A DNA stretch of 64,000 nucleotides from a virus, in IMG/VR virus record IMGVR_UViG_3300008448_000023, positions 1 to 64,000 of that record. One strand, 5' to 3'. The translations under genes were made by a program, and so were the position numbers. Below the pieces are notes generated by a model. The model made no database searches, was not told where the DNA came from, and worked only from the letters and a program-made list of their open reading frames with translations. Of the stretch, positions 35,701-42,163 are shown in pieces (within the stretch, counting starts at the first letter, position 1; every line of letters begins with the position of its first letter).

Positions 35701-38700
35701 CATTTAATGCGTTTGGATTCCAGACGTTTACCTACTCTCAGACACTGTACAGTCCTTACCCAACAGAATTTGCTCAGTTTGGTTACAGCGTGTCTGTGGA
35801 TGAAACTGCGGTGAACCTAGTAGTGGGATCGCCACAGGGAACTTTGTGGGTGCTAACAATATGGGACGATGGACTGGTAGACTGGGACGGCAACAGTACC
35901 ACATTCTTTAGTACCGTGGAGCAGAGCGGTAGTGTATACACCTACGATTATTTGCCTGCTGCCAACGAAAGCGCAGCCAACACAGGAAAATTTGTGTTTG
36001 GAATTCAAATAATTGATTCCAATGTAAGACCGTTGGACGGTTATGGTACTTCGGTGAGCTATGTAGACGGGGTGCTGATGTTAGGTGCTCCGGGCAGCGA
36101 TGCTGTGGCCAGTGACAGTACCGCTGCTGATTACGGCCGAGTTTTTGTGTCACAAAACCCAAATAGAATTCCTGCGTGGACCACATTAAGACAACAACAA
36201 CCAGTGGTTGACATTGGACTAATCAATGGAGTATTCACATACGATCGAATCACCAGTGCTCGTACTGAACAGTTTGATTTCTTTGATCCTTTGCAAGGCA
36301 AAATACTTGGCGCAGCAAGACAAAACATCGATTACATTGGAGCTGTTGATCCAGCACAGTACGACAACGGTCCAACCAACAACAATGGCACAACATGGTT
36401 TGCAGAGCATGTGGGAGAAATTTGGTGGGATATTGGTACAGTAAGATTTATTGACCCCAACCAAGATGATATCGTATATGCCAGCCGACGCTGGGGACAA
36501 CTGTTCCCTGGTAGTACTGTAGACATTTATCAGTGGGTCGAAAGCACAGTACCGCCAGCGTCTTACTCAGGACCTGGAGTACCTCTCAACATAAATTCGT
36601 TTAGTTTCAGCGCTCGTCTCAGCACAGACGGTGTTGTGAACACATATTATTATTTCTGGGTTCGAGGTATAACCACAGTGGCCACTAACAAAGGTAAAAC
36701 TTTGAGTGCTACAACTGTAAGTCGCTACATTGAAAATCCAAAAAGCAGCGGTATTCCGTACATTGCTCCTATCAATGCCAGCACAATTGCCTTGTATAAT
36801 GCCGCAAACATCATCGAAGCGCAGGATACCATAATCAACATTGAGTATGATCGTGAGTATACCACCAACAATGTTCACGTAGAGTATGAGCTGATTGCGC
36901 AAGACAAGTCCGACGGCTTCTTGAGCGACGGATTATATCGTAAATTACAGGACAGTTTCTGCGGAGTTGACACAGCAGGTAATCTTGTACCAGATCCTAA
37001 CTTGAACGCAGCAGAACGATACGGTGTCCAATTCCGTCCGCGCCAGTCAATGTTTGTGGATCGCTTTGAAGCTCTGAAAAATTATTTACAACGTGCCAAT
37101 GCAGTGTTGGCCATGTACACTATTTCCGAAAGTAGAAGTTTTAATCTGCTGAATTCCAGCGATCCTGAGCCAGATTCCACCACCCCTGGACAGACTGAGC
37201 CAAACTGGAACATGCGTGTAGCCAACTTGGAAATTTTGAGTTTCCAAAACATATATGCTGTGCCAATTGGTTATAGATATCTAGTAGCCAGCGACAGTAG
37301 CAACAACGGTCTGTGGACAATCTATCAAGTGCAATACGTACAAAACGGACTATTTGATGCTCGAGAGTTAGTACTAATCAAGGTACAAAACTATGACACC
37401 AAACGTTACTGGAGTTACATTGACTGGTACTTGCCGGGATACAACCCATCTACTAAAGTAACTGCAGAAGTTCCTAACTTCAGTACGTTAGACACCTTGT
37501 CTGTTCCTGTGGGAACCAGTGTGCGAGTGACTGCTAACGCACAAGGTAAATTTGAAATTTATCTCAGGTCGTTGACTGGCTGGGATCGAGTGGCTTTAGA
37601 AGACGGTACCATTGCATTCTCGGCTGAATTGTGGGATTATGCACTGGGACGTTTTGGATTTGACGTTGAAGTGTTTGATGCGCAGTACTTTGATCAAGAG
37701 CCAGTGATTGAAACTCGCAAGATCATTCAGGCCATCAATCAAGAACTGTTCATCGACGACCTGCTGTTAGAACGCAATCGCAGCTTGACGCTGATGTTTA
37801 ACTATGTGCTCAGTGAGTTTGCAGCCCCTGAGTGGTTGGTTAAAACTTCGTTGATTGACGTTGATCACCGAATTCGAAATCTAGAACCCTTCCAGAACTA
37901 TCGTCAAGATAATCAGGAATTCGTTCTTGACTATATTCAAGAAGTCAAGCCTTATCACGTACAAATTCGTGAATTTAATCTGTTGTACAATGGTCAAGAC
38001 CAGTACGGCGGCGACGTCACTGACTTCGATGTGCCAGCATACTACAACACTAGTTTGCCAATACCGCAGTACACAAGTCCAATATTAAACATCAGCGACA
38101 CAACTGATCCACGTTACCAATCGCCATATTTGCTCAGCACTCCTGAACCTGATAACACACTCAGCGACGCTGATCCAGGTGCGTTAATTTGGCAAACTTG
38201 GCCTTACACACAATGGTATGGCAACTATTTGCTGAACTTACAAAGAATTGAGATAGTAGATGCAGGCTCAGGCTATACAGATGTTCCAACTGTGATTATC
38301 ACTGGTGATGCTGATGTTCCTGCTACTGCTGAAGCTTTCTTGACCAGCTTTGGATCTATTGCTTTTATTACTATAACTGATCCAGGATCAGGATATTTTG
38401 CCACTCCAGTGATTACATTTGACGGGGGCAACGGCACAGGCGCAAGAGCTTATCCTATAATGGGCAATGATCTTGTTCGTAGCTTTAAGACAGTGATCAA
38501 GTATGACCGTTGTTCGTATCAAACACAAGTTCTTACTTGGGATCCTAGTGGCACGTATGAAGACGGCACACTGGTACGATTCACTGATCGTGTATGGAGA
38601 GCATCTAGTCTAGATTCAACGGCTGTAGTAGGACCAACGTTTAATCTTGAAGATTGGACTCTAGTACCTGCCAGCGAACTTGGCGGCATAGACCGAACAG

Positions 38701-41363
38701 CTGGTTATTATGTTCCTGGGGTCAACGAGCCTGGTATAGATTTGCCTTTGTTGATTGATGGCATAGACTATCCTGGTGTACAAGTTTATGGTAAAGAGTT
38801 TGTGTCTGGGGAGACCCTGGATGTTGAGTACAGCAGCAGTTTTACTGACGTATATCTTGGCACACGAGTTACAGACATCAATGTTGATGGTGGCGAGTTC
38901 ATTGGACTGTACGAAGGCCATGCACCTGAAGAACTAGTAAATGGCAGCGAGTTTGACACTGTTGATATCAAAGTGTTCACACGCCCGGGCAGTGATTGGT
39001 CTTTGCTTGACGGTGTTGCAGGAAATGACGGTCATGGATTTCAAATAGCTAGCCGTCGCTACACAGTGTCTGATGTGGGTAATGCTGTGTTTAACTGGGA
39101 CGGTATTGAAGAACATCCTGTTTATCTTGATGTTGCAAACATTACTACTGGCGTAAATCTGGATCTCAGTACAGACTATACAGTTGATTGGGTAGCAAAA
39201 ACTGTTACAGTTACTGGTAATATCAGTGTCAACGATTCTATATCAATCACAGCTTATGAAGTTGGCGGTGGTAGTCAGCTATATCGAGCCAATGCCATAG
39301 GTGATAACGAAGATTTCTTAATAGTACCTGTAGCAGCTAACGAAATTTACGATGTTGTGCTATTTGTCAACGGCGTGTTGACTCAGGTCAACACATGGGA
39401 AGCTTACTACCCAGCTGACGTTTGGAATCAACTCACAGCCTACAACAGATTAGATGTAGTCTATACCACAGGTCCTAGCTATTACCGTGCTATTCAAAAT
39501 GTTCCTGCTGGTATTGCAATCACCAACACTGATTATTGGCAGTCTTTTGTGCCTGGGCAGTTAAGCAAGGTCAACTTGTCTACTGCTTACACCGCCAGCG
39601 ACTATTTGACTTTTGTTGTACTAGGCATCACTACACCAATTCAATATTCCTGGAGCACTCCACAAACTGAATATTTTACAGTTGATGCAGCAATCAATGC
39701 GGCTCGCACTGTAAATCTTTCCAACAACACTGGCGGCACCAATCCTTGCAACGCCATTGTTGAGATCAATGGCTTACGCCTGCGTCCTTCGGAAGGCGCA
39801 GAATACATTGGAGACAACACTACCACAGGATTTGCTTTGCCAACCCGAGGTGGATATTCCCAAGGTATTGTTAATGCACTAACTGATGTGACGGTGTATG
39901 TTAACAATGTGCTGCAACAGCAAAACACTGGCGCAGGCGGAGCTTATGTAGTAACTCCCTGGAACAGCGTCAGTAATGACCGTGAAGTAGTGTTTGCAGT
40001 ACCTCCGGCAGTTGGTGATCGTATATTGATTGCTGTAAGTACAGTAGCTGAATACCTTATTGTGAACTCACAACTACAACTAGTTACTGCACCCACAATT
40101 GGCGCAACTATTGCAGTGACCACTTATAACGACACAAGTCAACAAAATATTCTTACCTTGGTATTCCAGGGTCCATTGAATACTGGTATCACTGTAACTG
40201 AAAGCTATGACAGCACTACTTTTGATGCTGGCAGCACAACCGGTGCTCCAGGATCTTATGATTATTCTGCTGGTGCAATAATTCCAGACAACAATCTTGA
40301 TCTTCAGCGATTGGGAGTACAAGCTGGTCGTTTGTGGGTCACACTCAACGGCTATAGACTGTTTGACGGTGTAGATTACACTGTACAGGGCCAGTATCTC
40401 ATACTGGCATCTGGACCAATGGCCAGTTCTGATATTGTTGTGATAACTGAGTTCACAGAAAGCGTGGTGCCTGAGGCATTGGCTTTCCGTATTTTCCAAG
40501 ACATGCGCGGAGTGCAGGCAACCTATCGCATGACTACCGCAACAACCACATTCTTAACAGCCAATGTCACTGCCAGTGCTGATATCATTTATGTTAATAA
40601 TGCCAGTGCGCTGACCGAACCAGATTTGCCCAACGGAATTTTTGGTGTGTGCATGATAGAAGGCGAACGTATTATGTATCGCAACAGAAATACAGCATTG
40701 AACACCATCAGTGGACTCATGCGTGGCACAGCAGGAACTGCTACAACTGGCCACAGTGCTGGTACTGTGGTCTATAACATGGGACGCGGCAATTTGATGT
40801 ATGAAGAATACCAAGATCGTATTGTAAAAGATACATCGTTGGGCGACGGTTCTACTACTATTTTCTATGCACCCAACATCAATGCTGTGCCAGAATATCC
40901 ACGTGACAGCAGTACTGCTTATATTGATCACAGCATTGAAGTGTATGTAGGCGGAATTAGACAGTATCCTATCACTGAGCTTGAAACCCCAAGTCAGTAT
41001 AGATACACTGTGTCTATGATAGAGCCATTGAGCATTGAGTTTATCACTGACAATGATCCAGTTAGTCCGCTGCTGGCACCAGCTGCTGGTGAAGAAGTTT
41101 CAATAACTCAACGAGTAAGCAAGAGCTGGTACGATCTTGGAACTATTTCTCCAGTCACCAGCATCGTGGTTGGAAACAGCTACTTTATCTGGGCTCTAGG
41201 AAATACCAACTGGATTGCACTGGGCGCTGAAGACGCTAGAGAAGGTGCGTTGTTTACAGCTACCGCAGCAGGAACGGGAACAGGACAAGTGCGTACTGCC
41301 AGCGATGGTATAGCTCTGCAGGAAACTGACACTCAGGCTGCAAGGTTCCTGCGTGGTTTATAA
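26745..41363 (+). CDS. Giant baseplate wedge protein (gp7 position), 4,872 residues
   Basis: A single uninterrupted 14.6-kb frame. It stands where T4 has gp7 (1,032 residues) and opens RSVDFLPEIFQTDVNKQF, a start typical of the huge gp7-like proteins of marine T4 relatives. Visible modules: two cupredoxin-like or beta-sandwich repeats (about 190-400); an extended helical/beta body (about 750-2250); seven FG-GAP-like blades (2312-3140); GSGY-type glycine repeats (about 3840-3900); three segments like carbohydrate-binding module 5/12 (near 1908, 3938 and 4233); and a small C-terminal GNTNWIALGA module at about 4810-4860. The end AARFLRGL is also typical. It probably links wedge, fibres and cell surface. 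The gp7 name rests on synteny and the N-terminus only. Confidence 0.75.
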   Translation: MSRIRSVDFLPEIFQTDVNKQFFAATLDQLIQEPQFKKTQGFIGRTVGPGVNPNDRYVIEPNRVRADYQLEAGVISLEPGTGKIQDAITYPGLLDSIAYQTGSPGLTSGIISTEGGDSIRPDRLFESQYYTWDPFINWDTFINFSQYFWLPNGPDAVTVAASTVPATNNFTVTRSNDYYNFSGVQGNDPTIDLVRGGSYTFQVAQNQKQTINYGVGNNGTSAYIINLAANPTVSLVRGNTYTFTLSLTGDYPFYIKTSPTTGLTNIYSDGVTNNGAVTGVITFVVPQNAPDVLYYAAANQSNMRGQFNVIDASSGTGSGFWIQTAPGVSGRIPATPNISSRDVLGVTNNGEDLGTITFNVPTKTAQQFYYGLPNVGGGTSPYNVDLITDLKFNQIDGIKVTDFLATYGGIDGITELNGRTLVFDQPIVDVDQGGWYSTSMFDPLSAGSTNNGLPGSFDSLPYALQTTVPVNERYSVWQINYVDNDGYVTIQLVSTQLIGNLEKFNILYGTTYASTSWYKNDAGFLRQIPLLSAIQDTLYYQDGTNPEIFGRIRLIEQPLASTLFIEEILGKKTYTSPNGITFTNGLKIILRGEVVPASYADKEYYVSGVGTAIELLLVSNFVVPETYVVDANDSTAAVEPAELDYLTINRASKDLNAWTRSNRWFHIDVINATAEYNSTTADIDNSYRAKRPIIEFRPGLRLFDMGTEGKQPVDIIDFEETDAFSNIQGATAYSVDGYNLVNGSRVIFAADEDADVRNKIWVVNFVDPDSIPPLIAQPIINLTLATDGIVLFNQCTVCTEGTTLKGLTFWYDGVDWIRAQQKQGVQQSPLYDVYDANGVSFGNRAVYPSSTFVGSKLFSYAVGDTGILDPILQFPLQYLNLNNVGDIVFENNLYKDTFLYVRDNVSVTEPISAGFVQEFLTRTTSVRDIGWKVAATDTQIRQQFKFTYTGESLKLDIKVESTVAPLQNPVPPVKVYVGSEFKDPDTYTVVTTDNTTTITLDETYFVGDIIEVLALSNQSSAVAFYQVPINLEKNPLNGNSASFTLGTIRTHYESICENLLDLTGSINGANNTRDLGDIGPYGLIILQQSAPLTLAGYFNRSKEYNIFASLQYNSREYTKFKNLLMKEVTQLEINFQTTAELLTEAMANITAGRVETNPFYWSDMLPSSSVFTQTVYTVSLITTNVFDTVQVYNYTSANYLGLLVYKNNQLLIRGIDYVVATDGPRITITTTLAVGDKITVQEFPATYGNFVPNTPTKLGLYPAWKPGIVTVDTTTGTAQVIVGHDGSQTPVFGDVRDDVLLEFEKRIYNNLKVDGNPVPLSVYDVLPGQFRDTGYSFSEINQILAQDFLSYVGWNKLDYNNQNYIASNEFSWNYSNATNKLNGENLLGAWRGIYRYFYDTQDPSRTPWEMLGFTIEPTWWISTYGPAPYTNTNLVLWDDLEAGLIRDPAGSYFLPQYVRPGLTDVIPVDSEGNLLSPFDCVVQDYDDQQWQRSWVAGDGGPVEASWWNSSSYPFAVMRLLALTRPAKFYSLFADRDLYKFNDAFSQYLYNQRYRLDANGIEVYGDGVSKASYINWIVDYNQQLGLNSTKRLQDDLANLDVRLCYRMASFSDKQYIKLYTEKSSPNSLNSTLQIPDESYDLLLYKNQPVERLIYSSVVVQIVEGGYAVYGYSTSQPYFNIAVSQGIGRLRPITVGDVTVRVPTQYTNSVAQVPYGFVFTNPTSVCDFLLSYGKLLKDQGLTFDDRANGFILDWDQMAQEFLYWTQQGWENDSLINLNPLAGKLIITKPGLVADSIVTQTSENILLNQNKRELNTRNLNIVRLGNTLSLEPLTDESLSFADFRFTNFEHMIVLNNRSVFGDLIYEPVTGARQSRLDLVAFNSTQWNGVVDAQGFILNQDNVEEWTGFKKYTKGQIVKYKDQFWSAQTIVNPKSNFDFNDWVKSDYEQIEQGLLPNIANKSNQLQQTYSVNSANLEQDQDLLSYGLIGFRPRQYMAALNLDDVSQVNIYQQFLKTKGTILSAELLSRANLGKEAADYNIYENWAVQRAVYGANANRSFVELRLNRALLSSNPSLVQVIEPQQVSQADQQILLSDVWKQSYKLTGTNFLPTTEETITDTALPSAGYVNLNDVDITAFSLTDDSSAIEAALGAVKVGSDLWVAKVNTYDWDVFRCVQVPGYIDHVCDNLDGTSIARFTKAHGLVPSDQLIIREFDPLVDGVYTVLETPDINSVVIAYTFVGSQSVIEGVGIGFSLQSERVAQASDIINLPYANDITTGNKVWVDNNGNGRWAVLEKQNPFSDITELAPQLLDATEEYGVAVAQAKNRLAALVGSPRYGFNVGAEKGGVYVYVKNYGDQYIPVSPLDQGDAVLTLDVTGALGYGNAVDFGNQTWAIAGASKSLGPAGQADVGYAAIIYRDPTLGEPGVNPYAQWQLIVPEDLDTLGEFGHSVTVSTDERWAYVGAPGANKVYAYGRVDWEDQFVQALGNGTTKTYQIGNVIQINANTQLTVTLDDTVQFLTTDYTVAADFNSVTFTTAPAAGVVVKIQRINRLNVDGGTYFNVTQSSTTGGGSGATFTIERIRGQVGQLPGAPTIKGRVGLVAGGIGYAAGNTVRFAPSKFGGTGTSPSNDIVLTITGVNATTGAIEAYTIAYSAPITNTFSLNEYFFTATNIYSFSVYVDGVLQRPQIDYTFGEDSTYDLTLTSSSSGYNVYGTVIEVQAQSYFDYVYTLTVAGLDAGARFGHSVATSTDGRQVLVGTPDRTVSGKVEAGSVYVFDRNVQRFIYGTDPSSVAFTVLGTVTEPVSVIVNNQFLVNEANDVLNGTNTFTVAGNLVTVNTDLAVGDTVEIETNQFRLMQAITQNTVAEFSNFGQAVDLCAYNCSLYVGAPQDSTATWKAGAVQRSVNQSRSYGTITATVANPSITVGDTLRVNNIDVAVPSAGTLTSFASAINADVPNVIATVNNGLLTLKVKNAAAASPTDLLQVAPGSVGTAFNAFGFQTFTYSQTLYSPYPTEFAQFGYSVSVDETAVNLVVGSPQGTLWVLTIWDDGLVDWDGNSTTFFSTVEQSGSVYTYDYLPAANESAANTGKFVFGIQIIDSNVRPLDGYGTSVSYVDGVLMLGAPGSDAVASDSTAADYGRVFVSQNPNRIPAWTTLRQQQPVVDIGLINGVFTYDRITSARTEQFDFFDPLQGKILGAARQNIDYIGAVDPAQYDNGPTNNNGTTWFAEHVGEIWWDIGTVRFIDPNQDDIVYASRRWGQLFPGSTVDIYQWVESTVPPASYSGPGVPLNINSFSFSARLSTDGVVNTYYYFWVRGITTVATNKGKTLSATTVSRYIENPKSSGIPYIAPINASTIALYNAANIIEAQDTIINIEYDREYTTNNVHVEYELIAQDKSDGFLSDGLYRKLQDSFCGVDTAGNLVPDPNLNAAERYGVQFRPRQSMFVDRFEALKNYLQRANAVLAMYTISESRSFNLLNSSDPEPDSTTPGQTEPNWNMRVANLEILSFQNIYAVPIGYRYLVASDSSNNGLWTIYQVQYVQNGLFDARELVLIKVQNYDTKRYWSYIDWYLPGYNPSTKVTAEVPNFSTLDTLSVPVGTSVRVTANAQGKFEIYLRSLTGWDRVALEDGTIAFSAELWDYALGRFGFDVEVFDAQYFDQEPVIETRKIIQAINQELFIDDLLLERNRSLTLMFNYVLSEFAAPEWLVKTSLIDVDHRIRNLEPFQNYRQDNQEFVLDYIQEVKPYHVQIREFNLLYNGQDQYGGDVTDFDVPAYYNTSLPIPQYTSPILNISDTTDPRYQSPYLLSTPEPDNTLSDADPGALIWQTWPYTQWYGNYLLNLQRIEIVDAGSGYTDVPTVIITGDADVPATAEAFLTSFGSIAFITITDPGSGYFATPVITFDGGNGTGARAYPIMGNDLVRSFKTVIKYDRCSYQTQVLTWDPSGTYEDGTLVRFTDRVWRASSLDSTAVVGPTFNLEDWTLVPASELGGIDRTAGYYVPGVNEPGIDLPLLIDGIDYPGVQVYGKEFVSGETLDVEYSSSFTDVYLGTRVTDINVDGGEFIGLYEGHAPEELVNGSEFDTVDIKVFTRPGSDWSLLDGVAGNDGHGFQIASRRYTVSDVGNAVFNWDGIEEHPVYLDVANITTGVNLDLSTDYTVDWVAKTVTVTGNISVNDSISITAYEVGGGSQLYRANAIGDNEDFLIVPVAANEIYDVVLFVNGVLTQVNTWEAYYPADVWNQLTAYNRLDVVYTTGPSYYRAIQNVPAGIAITNTDYWQSFVPGQLSKVNLSTAYTASDYLTFVVLGITTPIQYSWSTPQTEYFTVDAAINAARTVNLSNNTGGTNPCNAIVEINGLRLRPSEGAEYIGDNTTTGFALPTRGGYSQGIVNALTDVTVYVNNVLQQQNTGAGGAYVVTPWNSVSNDREVVFAVPPAVGDRILIAVSTVAEYLIVNSQLQLVTAPTIGATIAVTTYNDTSQQNILTLVFQGPLNTGITVTESYDSTTFDAGSTTGAPGSYDYSAGAIIPDNNLDLQRLGVQAGRLWVTLNGYRLFDGVDYTVQGQYLILASGPMASSDIVVITEFTESVVPEALAFRIFQDMRGVQATYRMTTATTTFLTANVTASADIIYVNNASALTEPDLPNGIFGVCMIEGERIMYRNRNTALNTISGLMRGTAGTATTGHSAGTVVYNMGRGNLMYEEYQDRIVKDTSLGDGSTTIFYAPNINAVPEYPRDSSTAYIDHSIEVYVGGIRQYPITELETPSQYRYTVSMIEPLSIEFITDNDPVSPLLAPAAGEEVSITQRVSKSWYDLGTISPVTSIVVGNSYFIWALGNTNWIALGAEDAREGALFTATAAGTGTGQVRTASDGIALQETDTQAARFLRGL

Positions 41364-41366
41364 CAA

Positions 41367-41374
41367 GGTAAATA
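41367..41374 (+). promoter_or_regulatory. Late-promoter-like GGTAAATA
   Basis: The same GGTAAATA as at 13192. It ends 7 bases before the ATG at 41382, close for a leader with a ribosome binding site, and may instead serve the 41528 gene. Confidence 0.3.
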
Positions 41375-41381
41375 AGTGATC

Positions 41382-41531
41382 ATGTCAAATACAGTACCAA
41401 ACAAGCAACAACCACCAAAAATGCCGGCTGCACCGCGCCGGCCCAACGAGCACGGTACAATCAGCGTACAGGGTTATTTTAGAGTGTTTGATCCAAAAAC
41501 ACAAAAAACCATTGTGGAGGGTCGCTCATGA
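41382..41531 (+). CDS. Small 49-residue protein, related to the start of the next gene
   Basis: An ATG frame of 49 codons fills the gap after the giant gene. Its first half is Pro/Lys/Arg-rich. Its second half (ISVQGYFRVFDPKTQKTIVE) lines up with the start of the next protein (AKIEGFVKIHNPETGEVFVD), including the aromatic-V/R-hydrophobic-x-(D/N)P-(K/E)T core. The stop overlaps the next ATG (ATGA). The likeness suggests that the pair arose by duplication or that the small protein caps or templates the larger one. Either could be a fibre-base protein. Confidence 0.6.
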   Translation: MSNTVPNKQQPPKMPAAPRRPNEHGTISVQGYFRVFDPKTQKTIVEGRS

Positions 41532-42133
41532 TAGTTCCTGGATTGGCCAAAATTGAAGGTTTTGTAAAAATTCACAACCCAGAAACCGGCGAAGTTTTTG
41601 TTGACAAGAAAAATGCTATTCACTACGAAAATATTAGTATCAGCATGGCACAAACACTGAGTGATCGCAACACCGGCTACATCTATGCTATGGCGTTTGG
41701 CAACGGTGGTAGCTCGGTAGATCCCACTGGTGTTATTACATACTTGCCGCCTAACACAACTGGCCAAAACGCTGACTTGTATAATCAAACTTATATTAAA
41801 GTTGTCAACGATAATTCAGCAGCCGACACTGACCCTGAAAACAACAAAATGACTGTGATTCACACTCCAGGCACAGTGTATACAGACATTCTTGTTACTT
41901 GTTTGTTGGACTACGGGGAACCTCCTGAACAGCAGGCATTTGACAATTCAACCAATTTCAATGGTGAATATGTTTTTGACGAGCTTGGACTCAAAGCCTG
42001 GAATGGCAGCGCAGACAATTTAAGATTGATCACTCATGTGATTTTTCACCCTGTGCAAAAGAGCTTGAACCGTCAAATTCAAATTGACTATACCTTGCGT
42101 ATTCAAACGCTCAGCAACATAAATGCTGTATAA
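41528..42133 (+). CDS. Virion structural protein in the wedge/fibre region
   Basis: A 201-residue protein with a short N-terminal strand motif (KIEGFVKIHNPETGEVFVD), then NISISMAQTLSDRNTGYIYA and AFGNGGSSVDPTGVITYLPP, and a beta-rich C-terminal half ending with an IDYTLRIQT strand. This arrangement is common in proteins that follow gp7 in marine T4-like phages. It occupies the gp8 position, but no gp8 motif is certain. Translation is coupled to the 49-residue gene by ATGA. Confidence 0.6.
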   Translation: MIVPGLAKIEGFVKIHNPETGEVFVDKKNAIHYENISISMAQTLSDRNTGYIYAMAFGNGGSSVDPTGVITYLPPNTTGQNADLYNQTYIKVVNDNSAADTDPENNKMTVIHTPGTVYTDILVTCLLDYGEPPEQQAFDNSTNFNGEYVFDELGLKAWNGSADNLRLITHVIFHPVQKSLNRQIQIDYTLRIQTLSNINAV

Positions 42134-42136
42134 ATA
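42129..42136 (+). promoter_or_regulatory. T4-type late promoter (TATAAATA) for the fibre gene
   Basis: An exact TATAAATA, ending 27 bp before ATG 42164, with the stop of the previous gene at 42131-42133 inside it. A ribosome binding site (AGGAAC) follows at about 42146-42152. Confidence 0.6.
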
Positions 42137-42163
42137 TGATATAATTAGGAACAGGTAACTGAC

